Positions 44,934 through 53,493 of a DNA stretch of 64,000 nt are shown here, one piece after another. Both the position numbers and the translations under genes were made by a program. Below the pieces are notes generated by a model. That model ran no database searches, was not told where the DNA came from, and was given only the letters and a program-made list of their open reading frames with translations. Source of the stretch: an uncultured Collinsella sp. Its GTDB lineage: Bacteria > Actinomycetota > Coriobacteriia > Coriobacteriales > Coriobacteriaceae. Each line of letters opens with the position of its first letter. The first letter of the stretch is position 1. The DNA lies in assembly GCA_900541045.1 (NCBI GenBank), contig UQID01000009.1, positions 9,423 through 73,422 on the forward strand, read 5' to 3'.

Positions 44934-46364
44934 ATGACGAACAAAGAGCTGGCTCAAAAGCTGCTGGACCTTTTGGGCGGTAAAGACAACGTGCTCGCAA
45001 ACGCGGCGTGCATGACGCGCCTGCGCGTGACCGTCAAAGACACGGGCAACGTCGACACGGAGGGCATTAAGGCACTCGACGGCGTGATGGGCCTGGTCGA
45101 GGACGACACGATGCAGATCGTGCTGGGTCCGGGCAAGGTGAATAAGGTGCTCGAGGAGTTCTCCAAGCTCACCGGCCTTGCGAAAGGCGTTGCTGACGAG
45201 AGCGTGGTTGACGCTGCGGCCACAAACAAGGCCGCGCAGAAGGCCAAGTACGAGTCCAAGCCGGTTCAGGCCTTCCTCAAGAAGATTTCCAATGTCTTCG
45301 TCGCCCTGCTTCCCGGCATCATTGCGGCTGGCCTCATCAACGGTATCTGCAACGTCATTAACGTCTCGACGGCAGGCGCGCTTGCAGGCGAGTGGTGGTA
45401 CCAGGGCATTCGTTCCATGGGCTGGGCCCTGTTTGCCTATCTGCCCATCTTGGTGGGCTATAACGCGGCACGTGAGTTTGGTGGCTCCGCTGCGCTGGGC
45501 GGCATCGCCGGCATGATGTGTATCGCCAACAGTGCCATGCCCCTGCTTGCGCCTGGCGCGGCTGATCCTGCCACTGCCATTCTGCTGCCGCTCACCAGTG
45601 CGCAGTACAACCCCGCAGCGGGCGGCATGATCGCGGCTCTCATCGCTGGCGCATTTTTTGCCTGGATGGAGCGTCAGATTCGCAAGGTTATGCCCAACGC
45701 ACTCGACACGTTCTTGTCCCCGCTGCTGGTGCTCATCATCGGCGCCTTTGCTCTGATGCTCGTCATCCAGCCGGTTGGCGCATGGCTGACGACTGCCATC
45801 TTTAGCGTTTTGACCTTTATCTTCGAGAAGCTGGGCGTTCTGGGCGGCTATATCCTGTCGGCAGGCTTCTTGCCGCTGGTGTCCGTCGGCCTGCATCAGG
45901 CGCTCACGCCGATCCACGCTATGCTCAACGATCCCGACGGCGCTACCAAGGGTATCAATTACCTGCTTCCCATCCTTATGATGGCTGGCGGCGGCCAGGT
46001 CGGTGCCGGTTTGGCGCTGTACTTTAAGACCAAGAACGCCAAGCTCAAGAAGTACGTCGCAGAGTCCATTCCCGTTGGAATCCTGGGTGTGGGCGAGCCT
46101 CTGATGTATGCTGTTACGCTGCCGCTCGTTCGTCCGTTTGTGACGGCCTGCCTGGGTGCCGGATTTGGCGGCGCGCTCGCGGCGCTGCTTCACATCGGCA
46201 CGGTTTCTCAGGGCGTTTCCGGTCTGTTTGGCCTGCTGATCGTCGTTCCTGGCCAGCAGCTCGGCTACGTTGCCGCTATGCTGCTTGCCTATGCCGCCGG
46301 CTTTGTCCTGACGTGGTTCTTTGGCGTCGACGAGCAGAAGATTAACGAGTTCTTTGGCGAGTAG
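44934..46364 (+). CDS. murP: PTS transporter EIIBC, MurNAc type (MurP-like)
   Basis: This membrane PTS permease imports and phosphorylates an amino sugar, here most likely MurNAc because of its place next to murQ and mupG. The EIIB domain (residues 1-90) has the phosphorylated cysteine in NAACMTRLRV (C26). The EIIC domain has about ten hydrophobic segments, with SVGLHQALTPIHAML and GVGEPLMYAVTLPLVRP as family signatures. There is no EIIA domain, so phosphate must come from another EIIA, as for E. coli MurP. Confidence 0.9.
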   Translation: MTNKELAQKLLDLLGGKDNVLANAACMTRLRVTVKDTGNVDTEGIKALDGVMGLVEDDTMQIVLGPGKVNKVLEEFSKLTGLAKGVADESVVDAAATNKAAQKAKYESKPVQAFLKKISNVFVALLPGIIAAGLINGICNVINVSTAGALAGEWWYQGIRSMGWALFAYLPILVGYNAAREFGGSAALGGIAGMMCIANSAMPLLAPGAADPATAILLPLTSAQYNPAAGGMIAALIAGAFFAWMERQIRKVMPNALDTFLSPLLVLIIGAFALMLVIQPVGAWLTTAIFSVLTFIFEKLGVLGGYILSAGFLPLVSVGLHQALTPIHAMLNDPDGATKGINYLLPILMMAGGGQVGAGLALYFKTKNAKLKKYVAESIPVGILGVGEPLMYAVTLPLVRPFVTACLGAGFGGALAALLHIGTVSQGVSGLFGLLIVVPGQQLGYVAAMLLAYAAGFVLTWFFGVDEQKINEFFGE

Positions 46365-46431
46365 TTTGATATCGCGAGCCGTGTTGCTCGGGGTTCGCGG
46401 CGCGCGGCAGATTTCTTGATGTTATGGTTGT

Positions 46432-46465
46432 GCCGGCGGGGCTAGCTGCTCCGCCGGCCTTTTTT
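46432..46465 (+). promoter_or_regulatory. Terminator-like hairpin between murP and mupG
   Basis: GCCGGCGG (46432-46439) pairs with CCGCCGGC (46451-46458) and six T follow. AAAGGAG comes immediately after, then the mupG GTG at 46482. It either ends the murP message or attenuates mupG. Confidence 0.65.
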
Positions 46466-46481
46466 AAAGGAGCTTTGAAGC

Positions 46482-47534
46482 GTGAAAACGGGTATTTCAA
46501 TTTATCTTTCCAGCCCTTTGCAGGATATTGAGCGGACGATTGAGCGTGGCGCCGCGGCGGGTGCGCGCTACGCGTTCACCTCGCTGCATATTCCCGAGGA
46601 TGGGGGAGCGGCGTATACCGATAAGGTCCGTCATGTGCTGTCGCTGCTTTCCGCCCGCGGCATTGCGCTGATTGCCGATGTGGGGCCTCGCACGTGCGAT
46701 TTGCTCGGGCTTGAGCGCATTGAGGACCTGCGCGATCTGGGGTTGGAATACCTTCGTTTGGACTATGGCTTTAGCGCCCAGCGGGTCGCGGAGCTGTCCG
46801 GTGTATTTCACATTGTGGTTAATGCATCGACGGTGAGTTCTGATGAAATCGCATCGTGGCGTGAGGTCGGTGCCGATGTGACTCGTTTTGCCGCCTGCCA
46901 CAATTTTTACCCCAAGCCTTATACCGGTTTAGCTCTGGAGGACATTGCTCGGGTGAATCTTCGTCTTGCGGCGCTTGGATTCGAAATCATGGCTTTTGTG
47001 CCGGGTGATGCTAACGTTCGCGGGCCGGTATTCGAGGGACTGCCGACGGTCGAGGCGCAGCGCGGTCGCGCGTCAAAGGTTGCCCTCAATATGCTTGAGC
47101 TTGCACATGGCGCCGATTGCGACATTGTGTTGGTCGGCGACCCCGATCTTTCCGATGCGGGCTGGGCGCAGTTTGCCCAGATTTCCGCGGGGTATGTTGA
47201 CATGCCGTGCCAGCTCGACCCCGGATACTCCTATTTGTTGGGTCAAGTCCATCACGATCGGCCTGACTCGAGCGCCCTTATTTTTAGGTCTCAGGAGTCG
47301 CGTACGTCGCTTAAGCCGGATTCCGTGTCGACGGATGCCGGTGCAGGTCTGCCGCGAAAAGCGGGGTCGATTGCTGTGAGCAATAGCGGCTATGGGCGCT
47401 ACGAAGGCGAGTTTGAGATTGCGCGGGTCGATCTTCCCGGTGACGAGCGCATGAACGTTGTAGGCCATATAACGCCCGAGGCGATGGAGTTGCTGCCGTT
47501 CGTTAAGCGAGGCTTTGGGGTGCGGTTCGTTTAA
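46482..47534 (+). CDS. mupG: 6-phospho-N-acetylmuramidase MupG-like protein (DUF871)
   Basis: MupG hydrolyses MurNAc-6-phosphate-GlcNAc disaccharide made by PTS uptake of the wall fragment. The 350-residue product has the DUF871 layout: an N-terminal TIM barrel starting MKTGISIYLSSPLQDIE, with TSLHIPEDG, LRLDYGF and CHNFYPKPYTGL, then a small C-terminal domain (about 245-350). Together with the regulator, murQ and murP it completes a salvage cluster like that of Gram-positives with MupG. It starts at GTG after AAAGGAG. Confidence 0.88.
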   Translation: MKTGISIYLSSPLQDIERTIERGAAAGARYAFTSLHIPEDGGAAYTDKVRHVLSLLSARGIALIADVGPRTCDLLGLERIEDLRDLGLEYLRLDYGFSAQRVAELSGVFHIVVNASTVSSDEIASWREVGADVTRFAACHNFYPKPYTGLALEDIARVNLRLAALGFEIMAFVPGDANVRGPVFEGLPTVEAQRGRASKVALNMLELAHGADCDIVLVGDPDLSDAGWAQFAQISAGYVDMPCQLDPGYSYLLGQVHHDRPDSSALIFRSQESRTSLKPDSVSTDAGAGLPRKAGSIAVSNSGYGRYEGEFEIARVDLPGDERMNVVGHITPEAMELLPFVKRGFGVRFV

Positions 47535-47626
47535 CGTGTGGCGCATGGACTACAATTGCCCCATTGCGCGAATGCACCACGTTTGTCGCGTGCTCGCATT
47601 GGCCGATCTATATTTGGAGGATTCTC

Positions 47627-47986
47627 ATGACCGTGCTGTTTGTTGAATATCCCAAATGCTCGACGTGTAAAAAGGCCAAGGCCTGGTTGGACGAGCATGG
47701 GGTTGAGTACGTCGATCGCGATATCGTTACGGACAATCCCGCGGCCGATGAACTTGCGACCTGGATTGCACGTTCGGGGTTGCCGGTGCGACGCTTCTTT
47801 AACTCGTCGGGTATGAAGTATCGAGAGCTTGGCCTGAAGGCGCGCCTGGACGCGGGGATGACGGATCAGGAATGTTACGGGCTGTTGGCGACCGACGGCA
47901 TGCTGGTTAAGCGTCCGCTGCTGGTGGGCGATGACTTTGCGATTCCAGGCTTTAAGGAAGCAGCCTGGGCCGAGGCGCTGCTGTAG
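47627..47986 (+). CDS. ArsC/Spx-family thioredoxin-fold protein
   Basis: This 119-residue protein begins MTVLFVEYPKCSTCKKAKAW, with a CxxC at residues 11-14 as in Spx and ArsC-type reductases. The later segment KRPLLVGDDFAIPGF is typical for the family. It may be an Spx-like regulator, an MgsR-like protein or a small reductase. The short length and CxxC do not separate these. No arsenic genes are nearby. TTGGAGG precedes the ATG. Confidence 0.82.
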   Translation: MTVLFVEYPKCSTCKKAKAWLDEHGVEYVDRDIVTDNPAADELATWIARSGLPVRRFFNSSGMKYRELGLKARLDAGMTDQECYGLLATDGMLVKRPLLVGDDFAIPGFKEAAWAEALL

Positions 47987-48058
47987 CAACTGCGGAAAGT
48001 GCATCCCGTTTTGGATGGGGATTCTGGGGTGTACTTTCCGTCGGCGGGTTCGCTCCGG

Positions 48059-48469
48059 TCAGTCCTCAAGCTGTGCCCACTTATGCGGGTCGTAGATCTT
48101 TACCTGCTTGTTGGGCTTGCCGCTCCAGTACTCTTCGTCCATAAAGGGCAGATATGCCTGAATGCCGGGGCAGATGAACGGAATCCGCTGTCGCTGCAGG
48201 CGTTCGCGCTGTCGTCGCCCCAGATGCGTCTCGGATATGACGGTCGGCATGCCTGATAACTTGACGAGGCTCGCCTGGATGCGCTTGAGGTCGGGGAGCG
48301 CCGCGTGCCATGACGTCCGTATAATTAAAAACGAGGCGTGACGGTATTCCGCTTGCATCACCGTGATGGCGGGACGGAGCGTGGGGTGGATTTTGTCCCG
48401 GTCGGGCCAAGGTCTGGCGGATATCTCGAGGCCCAGGGTCTCCCATAGGTAATCAAGCTCTTCATCCAT
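48059..48469 (-). CDS. Protein like the N-terminal domain of certain MarR-type regulators
   Basis: This 136-residue protein has a segment (SETHLGRRQRERLQRQR, then IPFICPGIQAYLPF) that resembles the sensor-like N-terminal domain preceding a winged helix in some MarR-type regulators from Coriobacteriia and Firmicutes. The protein ends soon after, so no DNA-binding domain is present. It may be a truncated gene or a stand-alone partner. The start at 48469 follows GAGGCGAC on the minus strand. The 219 bases between it and the tRNA genes hold no recognised gene. Confidence 0.5.
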   Translation of the reverse strand: MDEELDYLWETLGLEISARPWPDRDKIHPTLRPAITVMQAEYRHASFLIIRTSWHAALPDLKRIQASLVKLSGMPTVISETHLGRRQRERLQRQRIPFICPGIQAYLPFMDEEYWSGKPNKQVKIYDPHKWAQLED

Positions 48470-48733
48470 GTCGCCTCGATGTCCGCGCGATAATTGGCAT
48501 CCTGATTGTGTCACTATTGACGGCGACCAGAATGCAGCAATCTGCCAACGGTAATTACGGTGCGCTTACGGCATTTTGCCCCTTGCATGCGGTCTGGCTT
48601 CACAGGTCCTTCATGGGTCGGAGCAAATTGGCCGATTTTCAAAAAAGTTAAAAATGGGGCTTGCGTCACCGTAGAACTTCCCGTATATTTCTTTCTTGCG
48701 CAAAGGCACAGCCGAGCGCAGCGATGCAGTCAT

Positions 48734-48807
48734 TGGGATGTCGTCTAATGGCAGGACAGCGGATTCTGGTTCCGTCAATGGGGGTTCGACTCCCTCCATC
48801 CCAGCCA
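48734..48807 (+). tRNA. tRNA-Gln (anticodon CTG)
   Basis: The acceptor arms TGGGATG and CATCCCA pair. The anticodon loop TTCTGGT gives CTG, the T arm contains GGTTCGACTCC, and CCA is encoded. It pairs with a tRNA-Glu gene 17 bases later. Confidence 0.95.
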
Positions 48808-48824
48808 TTGCATTTGCTACATAT

Positions 48825-48901
48825 GGCCCGTTCGTCTAGCGGTTTAGGACGCCGCCCTCTCAAGGCGGAGATCACCAGTTCGAATCTGGTACGGGCTACC
48901 A
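48825..48901 (+). tRNA. tRNA-Glu (anticodon CTC)
   Basis: Acceptor GGCCCGT pairs with ACGGGCT (first pair G-T). The anticodon stem CCGCC/GGCGG holds the loop CTCTCAA with anticodon CTC, the T arm has AGTTCGAATCT, and CCA is encoded. Confidence 0.95.
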
Positions 48902-48911
48902 CAAAATGAAC

Positions 48912-48941
48912 GCCCGGGCCTCGCAAGAGACCCGGGTTTTG
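48912..48941 (+). terminator. Intrinsic terminator of the tRNA pair
   Basis: CCCGGG pairs with CCCGGG, extended by imperfect pairing, and is followed by TTTTG. Confidence 0.75.
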
Positions 48942-48996
48942 TGTATTGACCGTATATGCGGCGTCTGCCGTGTTTCGCTCAGATCGAGGAGTAGCC

Positions 48997-49914
48997 ATGG
49001 ATCTGCCCATCAGCTTGCAAGACATCACGTATGCCGAGAACTATCTGGCGCAGGGCGACCTAGCCACGGCGACGCCGCTGTTGGAGCGTCTGGTTGAGCT
49101 CGCCGAGGAGTATATCGATGCCGAGTGCAAGACGGAGGAGAACCGCCAGTACTTTAGCTTCGATAGCAAGTTTGAGCGTCTGGCCTACCGCCGCGTGGAA
49201 AAGGATCCGCGCGAGCTGGTGCAGGTCGAGGTGCCCTTTGATCGCCTGTATTCCGACATGGCGTATGCCTACATTCGCCAGCAGGATTATGTGAGTGCTC
49301 GCAACGCCTTGATGCAGGCCGTGCGCTGGGACCCCATGAACTGCAACTACCGCCTGGATCTGGCCGAGCTGTTCCGTGCGCTCGAGGACAAGCAGGAGTG
49401 GGCATCGCTTTCGTTTTCGGTGCTAGAGCGTGCGAGCGACGGCAAGTGCGCCGCCCGCGCCTACGCCAACTTGGGCCAGTATTTCCTTGAGCCCGAGACC
49501 GAGAACGTCTCGGCGGCTGTGGGTTGCGCGCGTCTGGCGCTGCGCTTGGCCCCTGGCGACGCGCATACGACGCGCCTGCTCAACAAGATTCATACTGCCT
49601 ATCCGGATGCCGCCGATGAGAGCGACGACCACGTGATGGGCGAGCTGAGCCTGCAAGGCGTGCCGACCTCGCCTTCGGCCGAGATTGCCATCTGCCTGAT
49701 CATGTGTGCGACCGATGCTGCAAGCGACGGCGACAAGCAGGAGGCGACGCGCCTGACGGTCCGTGCCCGCGACCTTGTGGGCGAGGAGGCATGTGCGGCG
49801 ATCATTAAGCTGGTGCGCGAGAGCGATGCCGAGCTCAACGCCGAGCGCAAGGCAAAGCGCGCAGGCGCCGACAAGGGAGCCGACGGCGTCAAGGAGGCCG
49901 GCGATGCCCAGTAA
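48997..49914 (+). CDS. TPR-like helical repeat protein
   Basis: This 305-residue protein has helical repeats resembling tetratricopeptide units, for example SDMAYAYIRQQDYVSARNAL then MNCNYRLDLAELFRALED. No catalytic motif or membrane segment is visible, and the C-terminus is charged (Lys/Ala/Asp-rich). It overlaps smpB by 11 bases, so the two are translationally coupled. A link to translation quality control is possible but only inferred. The ATG at 48997 follows GAGGAG. Confidence 0.72.
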   Translation: MDLPISLQDITYAENYLAQGDLATATPLLERLVELAEEYIDAECKTEENRQYFSFDSKFERLAYRRVEKDPRELVQVEVPFDRLYSDMAYAYIRQQDYVSARNALMQAVRWDPMNCNYRLDLAELFRALEDKQEWASLSFSVLERASDGKCAARAYANLGQYFLEPETENVSAAVGCARLALRLAPGDAHTTRLLNKIHTAYPDAADESDDHVMGELSLQGVPTSPSAEIAICLIMCATDAASDGDKQEATRLTVRARDLVGEEACAAIIKLVRESDAELNAERKAKRAGADKGADGVKEAGDAQ

Positions 49915-50374
49915 GCGCGAACGCAAGCTCATTTCCAAGAATCGTTCGGCGCATCACGAGTACTTTATCGACGAGACGTTCGAATGCGGCATTGAGCTGA
50001 GCGGTACCGAGGTCAAGTCGATTCGCGAGCGCGCCTGTCAGATCACTGACACCTTTGCGCTGATTCGCGGCGGCGAGTGCTGGCTGGTGGGCCTGCACAT
50101 TCACCCTTACAGCCACGGTGGCGTGTGGAACCGTGACCCCGATCGCCGTCGCCGTCTGCTGCTGCATCGCAAGGAGATTGATTTTCTTGACGGCAAACTG
50201 CGCAACCGCGGCTATGCGCTGGTGCCGTTGGAGCTCTACTTTAATACCGATGGTCGTGTAAAGCTGCTGCTGGGCCTGGGTCGCGGCAAAAAGCTCTACG
50301 ACAAGCGCGAAGACATGGCCAAGCGCGACGTTCAGCGCGAAATCGATCGCGCGCTCAAGGAGCGCAACCGCTAG
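49904..50374 (+). CDS. smpB: SsrA-binding protein SmpB
   Basis: SmpB delivers tmRNA to stalled ribosomes in trans-translation. The 156-residue product has the OB-fold with ELSGTEVKSIRERACQITD near residue 27 and the C-terminal basic tail KKLYDKREDMAKRDVQREI, which enters the mRNA channel. The start ATG follows AAGGAGG inside the TPR gene. The ssrA gene, often nearby, was not found in this window. Confidence 0.96.
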   Translation: MPSKRERKLISKNRSAHHEYFIDETFECGIELSGTEVKSIRERACQITDTFALIRGGECWLVGLHIHPYSHGGVWNRDPDRRRRLLLHRKEIDFLDGKLRNRGYALVPLELYFNTDGRVKLLLGLGRGKKLYDKREDMAKRDVQREIDRALKERNR

Positions 50375-50447
50375 GCACGTGGCTTGCTGGGAGGTGGCCT
50401 ACTGCGACCGTCTCGCCTTCCTAACCGTTTTGACACATATGTCTCAA

Positions 50448-50477
50448 AGGTGGCGTCCGGTATGGGCGCCGCCTTTT
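50448..50477 (+). terminator. Intrinsic terminator after smpB
   Basis: AGGTGGCG pairs with CGCCGCCT (one mismatch) and five T follow. Confidence 0.75.
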
Positions 50478-50529
50478 TGTGGGTACATACTTCCGTGAGG
50501 TTCCAACCCGGGTTAGGGGAGTGGTTGTT

Positions 50530-51033
50530 ATGGACAAAACTGCGTTCTTTACCATGCCGAGCGGCCTGTATGTGGTGAGTGCTGCGGCCGACGGGCTGCG
50601 TGCCGGCTGCATCATCAACACCGCGGTGCAGGTGACGTCCATGCCGCCGCGCATTTCGGTTGCCGTGAACAAGGAAAATGTCACGTCTGGTGTTATCTCG
50701 TCTGCCAAGGCCTTTGCGCTGACCGTGATCGATCAGACGGCCGATATGCTCTACATTGGCAACTTTGGATTCCGTACCAGTAGCGACTATGACAAGTTTG
50801 CCAAATACGAGACGCGCGAGACCGCACTGGGCATGCCCTATGTGCCCGAGCACGCGGCGGCCCTGTTTAGCTGCCGTTTGATCGACACTGTTGACGTGGG
50901 CACACATCTGCTCTTTATTGGCGAGGTCGAAGATGCCGAGCGTCTGAGCGGCGAGACTCCGTTGACCTATGACTACTACCACAAGGTGCTGAAGGGCAAG
51001 ACGCCGCCCAAGGCGTCTTCGTACCAAGGGTAG
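50530..51033 (+). CDS. Flavin reductase-like protein (FMN-binding split barrel)
   Basis: This 167-residue protein has the FMN-binding split-barrel pattern of flavin reductases: FFTMPSGLYVVSAAADGL at the start, then TSMPPRISVAVNKEN and a HLLFIGEVEDAE segment. Together with the rubredoxin gene 88 bases downstream it suggests an electron-transfer pair, as in high-molecular-weight rubredoxins or anaerobic oxygen and peroxide defence (inference). The ATG at 50530 follows TTAGGGGAG. Confidence 0.87.
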   Translation: MDKTAFFTMPSGLYVVSAAADGLRAGCIINTAVQVTSMPPRISVAVNKENVTSGVISSAKAFALTVIDQTADMLYIGNFGFRTSSDYDKFAKYETRETALGMPYVPEHAAALFSCRLIDTVDVGTHLLFIGEVEDAERLSGETPLTYDYYHKVLKGKTPPKASSYQG

Positions 51034-51050
51034 AAATGCTGTAAAACTAC

Positions 51051-51078
51051 TTGCATAATATTATTGAGAATATATACT
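51051..51078 (+). promoter_or_regulatory. Candidate promoter of the rubredoxin gene
   Basis: TTGCAT (51051-51056) and TATACT (51073-51078) are 16 bases apart. ACTTGC and GCAAGT flank the region as a wider inverted repeat. The AT-rich interior (ATAATATTATTGAGAATATA) weakly resembles Fur or PerR boxes. Confidence 0.5.
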
Positions 51079-51121
51079 AATAAGCAAGTACACCAGCAGT
51101 CACGTTCGAGAGGAGAACATC

Positions 51122-51265
51122 ATGGCTGAGGAGAAGAAGACGTATAAGTTCGTTTGCGTCGTTTGTGGTTACGAGGTTGAGGTCGATACGCCCGAGCTGC
51201 CCGAGGATTACGTGTGCCCGGTGTGCGGCGTCGGCCCCGATCAGTTTGAGCTCGTCGAGGAGTAA
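51122..51265 (+). CDS. Rubredoxin
   Basis: Rubredoxin is a small iron protein that transfers single electrons. The 47-residue product has the two CxxCG-type knuckles ([10 protein letters not shown] and [10 protein letters not shown]) that hold one iron. It follows a GAGAGGAG ribosome binding site and likely acts with the flavin reductase-like protein upstream. It is followed by a strong terminator and a family A palindrome. Confidence 0.93.
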   Translation: MAEEKKTYKFVCVVCGYEVEVDTPELPEDYVCPVCGVGPDQFELVEE

Positions 51266-51304
51266 CTCGCAGGCACACGGCGAAAGCCGAACATAGCTCT
51301 GTCC

Positions 51305-51341
51305 AAGGGCCCCGGTCGGATATCCCGGCCGGGGCCCTTTT
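51305..51341 (+). terminator. Intrinsic terminator after the rubredoxin gene
   Basis: Perfect 11-bp arms, AAGGGCCCCGG and CCGGGGCCCTT, lead into a T-run that ends where the family A palindrome begins. Confidence 0.88.
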
Positions 51342-51425
51342 GATCCCTTCGGGACGGAGGAAAACGGATCACCCGGTGTCGTCGGTGTGGCGGGTGATCC
51401 GTTTTCCTCCGTCCCCAAGGGATCA
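51341..51425. repeat. Palindromic repeat, family A copy 3
   Basis: Arms of 35 bp (51341-51375 and 51391-51425) pair except at one base and enclose a 15-base loop. The core matches the copies at 22159 and 39637. It abuts the terminator of the rubredoxin gene. Confidence 0.92.
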
Positions 51426-51473
51426 CGGCTGCTGTTAGCCGATCCTGTCTGTCGTGAGTCCGGCCGACCTTTG

Positions 51474-51769
51474 GTCTTAATCTGTAACATCTAACGGCTC
51501 AAAACGGGTCTATCTGTTACAGATTGAGACAAAAGGTTGGAGCTGAAGAAATGTCTCGATCTGTAACATCTGGAAGTGGAAATTGGGCCCACTTGTTACA
51601 GATCAAGACAAACCAAAACCGTCCGGCAGAAGATCTCGATCTGTAACATCTAGCAGTGAAAACGGGGTCTACGTGTTACAGATTGAGACAAACGGAGCTG
51701 TCCCTCGGAATGATCTCGATCTGTAACATCTAGACATCAAAAGCGTGTCTAGATGTTACAGATCGAGAC
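51474..51769 (+). repeat. Hairpin array 1: four 57-bp units, 79-80 bp period
   Basis: Units lie at 51474-51530, 51553-51609, 51633-51689 and 51713-51769. Each has a 16-base left arm near GTCTCGATCTGTAACA, a 25-base loop (often TCTAnn...AAAA...GGTCTA) and a 16-base right arm near TGTTACAGATTGAGAC. Spacers of 22-23 bases separate them. Arms are conserved while loops and spacers vary. No T-run follows, so these are not terminators. Confidence 0.95.
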
Positions 51770-51796
51770 TTTTGCCTGGGTAGGTGCCCCGTCCCA

Positions 51797-53053
51797 TTAC
51801 ATCCCTGTCAACAACACGACATCGAGAATCGTCACGATGGCGCCGATCCCTACGAGCAACGCGTTGAGCGGGCGTGAATTGGCGTATTTGCCCATAACGC
51901 GGGGCGAACTGGTGAGCCGTATGAGCACAAAGACCGTAATCGGCAACTGAAGCGACAGCAGCGCCTGACTCCAAATGAGACCCTCAAAAGGATTCGGGAC
52001 GACCAAGCACGCCGCCACTGCGCCGACGAAACAGGCCGCCACCCCGATCGAGGAATGTCGGTCGTGGATGTCGTATTCCTCGTCGAACATGCCCGCGGTG
52101 ATAGTTCCCGCCGCCATGCCCGCTGTCACGCTGCTCGATAGTCCCGCGAACAGCAGCGCTACCGCAAAGATGGTCGAGCTCGCCGGGCCCAAGATGGGGG
52201 AGAGCGTGGCTGCCGCGACGGCGAGGTCGTCTACGACAATGTCGTGCGCAAAGAAGGTCGTTGCGGCCAGGATGACCATGGCCGAGTTGATTGCCCAGCC
52301 CATGCCCATCGAAAAGAGCGTGTCGAAGAGCTCGTAGCGCAGACGTTCTTCGATAACCTGCTCGCCTTGGCCTTCGAAGTGCATGGATTGGATGACCTCG
52401 GAGTGCAGGAAGAGGTTGTGGGGCATAACGACCGCGCCTAGGACACTTACGATAATCGCTGCCGAGCCGGTGGGCATACTGGGTGTGATCCAGCTTGTGG
52501 CGGCTTGCGGCCAGTCGATCTTGACTAGTGCAAGCTCGGCTAAAAACGAAAGTCCCACCACGCCCACGAAGGCGATGATCCAGCGTTCGGCACGCTTGTA
52601 GGAGTTCGTCATGAGCATGGCAATCGATGCCGTCGCGACGATGACGCAGCCGGCGCGTACGGGCAGGCCAAAGAGCATTTGAAGCGCGATTGCACCGCCC
52701 AGGACTTCGGCCATGGCGGTGGCGACCGTGGCTAGATACGCGCTGCCGAGTATCGCGCGCCCGACGAGGCGGGGCAGGTGGCGCGTCGTGGCCTCGGCAA
52801 GACACATGCCCGTGGCGATGCCCAAGTGCGCCGCGTTGTGCTGCAGCACGATGAGCATGATCGTGGACAGCGTGACGATCCACAGCAGCGCGTAGCCAAA
52901 CTGCGAGCCGGCGGCCATATTGGAGGCCCAATTGCCCGGGTCGATAAAGCCGACGGTCACGAGCAGCCCAGGGCCGATATGCCGTGCAATGTCTAGGCCT
53001 CCGTGACCGCCGGTGCGCCGGGAACCAAAGTGTTGTTTGAGATGGTTGATCAT
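51797..53053 (-). CDS. mntH: Nramp family divalent metal transporter
   Basis: Nramp proteins import Mn or Fe with protons. The 418-residue product has about eleven hydrophobic segments and the metal-binding motifs: FIDPGNWASN (DPGN, helix 1) and VVMPHNLFLHSEV (MPHN, helix 6). This pair marks a true divalent-metal Nramp. The ATG at 53053 follows AGGAGCGC on the minus strand. Hairpin array 1 lies 28 bases beyond its 3' end and array 2 lies 121 bases before its start. No MntR-like operator was identified. Confidence 0.9.
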   Translation of the reverse strand: MINHLKQHFGSRRTGGHGGLDIARHIGPGLLVTVGFIDPGNWASNMAAGSQFGYALLWIVTLSTIMLIVLQHNAAHLGIATGMCLAEATTRHLPRLVGRAILGSAYLATVATAMAEVLGGAIALQMLFGLPVRAGCVIVATASIAMLMTNSYKRAERWIIAFVGVVGLSFLAELALVKIDWPQAATSWITPSMPTGSAAIIVSVLGAVVMPHNLFLHSEVIQSMHFEGQGEQVIEERLRYELFDTLFSMGMGWAINSAMVILAATTFFAHDIVVDDLAVAAATLSPILGPASSTIFAVALLFAGLSSSVTAGMAAGTITAGMFDEEYDIHDRHSSIGVAACFVGAVAACLVVPNPFEGLIWSQALLSLQLPITVFVLIRLTSSPRVMGKYANSRPLNALLVGIGAIVTILDVVLLTGM

Positions 53054-53493
53054 GGTGCGCTCCTGTGTGCCGTTTGCTTGACGCCGCAAAGGATACCCGT
53101 TTTAGGCTCGAAGTTAACCAAGACTAACAAAATAGCTGTATTTGAATAGGATGAGGAAGGGGGGCTGCGAAATGTCTTGATCTGTAACAGCTGACCGCCA
53201 AAACCGGCCCTTCGTGTTACAGACTGAGACATTCGGAGCCGTCTCTCAAAAACATCTCAATCTGTAACAGTTGGTCGTCGAAATTGGGTCTTCCTGTTAC
53301 AGATTGAGATGTTTGAAGCGGTGAGCTTGCAGGCCGAACTTGGGGCCCTTGTTGTCGCCCTTGAGGTCGGCGGCGCCCACTCGTAGGGCGTGCGTTACGC
53401 GATTGTTTCGAAACGGGCGGGAAACACAGCGGGCCGGCGATGCTCCTACTATGCCTATTCAACTGACTGTCTAATATCTAGAGGAGGATCGCG
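53054..53493. other. 440-base gap between the Nramp gene and gltB
   Basis: It contains array 2 at 53174-53310, a GTTTCGAAAC palindrome at 53405-53414 and a TAATAT at 53472-53477 that could be the gltB -10. A short GC-rich stretch at 53320-53395 shows no gene. Confidence 0.5.
53174..53310 (+). repeat. Hairpin array 2: two 57-bp units, 80 bp period
   Basis: Units at 53174-53230 and 53254-53310 match array 1 in arms, loop length (25) and spacer (23). The arms read GTCTTGATCTGTAACA...TGTTACAGACTGAGAC and ATCTCAATCTGTAACA...TGTTACAGATTGAGAT. Confidence 0.95.

Noticed and set aside
50375..50529. tmRNA gene next to smpB
   Set aside because: No tRNA-like ends or tag-coding segment are visible. The gap contains a terminator and the upstream region of the next gene.
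51474..51769. CRISPR array
   Set aside because: The repeated units are themselves long palindromes with semi-conserved loops, the fixed parts are split into two 16-base arms, and no cas gene lies in the window. The period is CRISPR-like but the unit structure is not.
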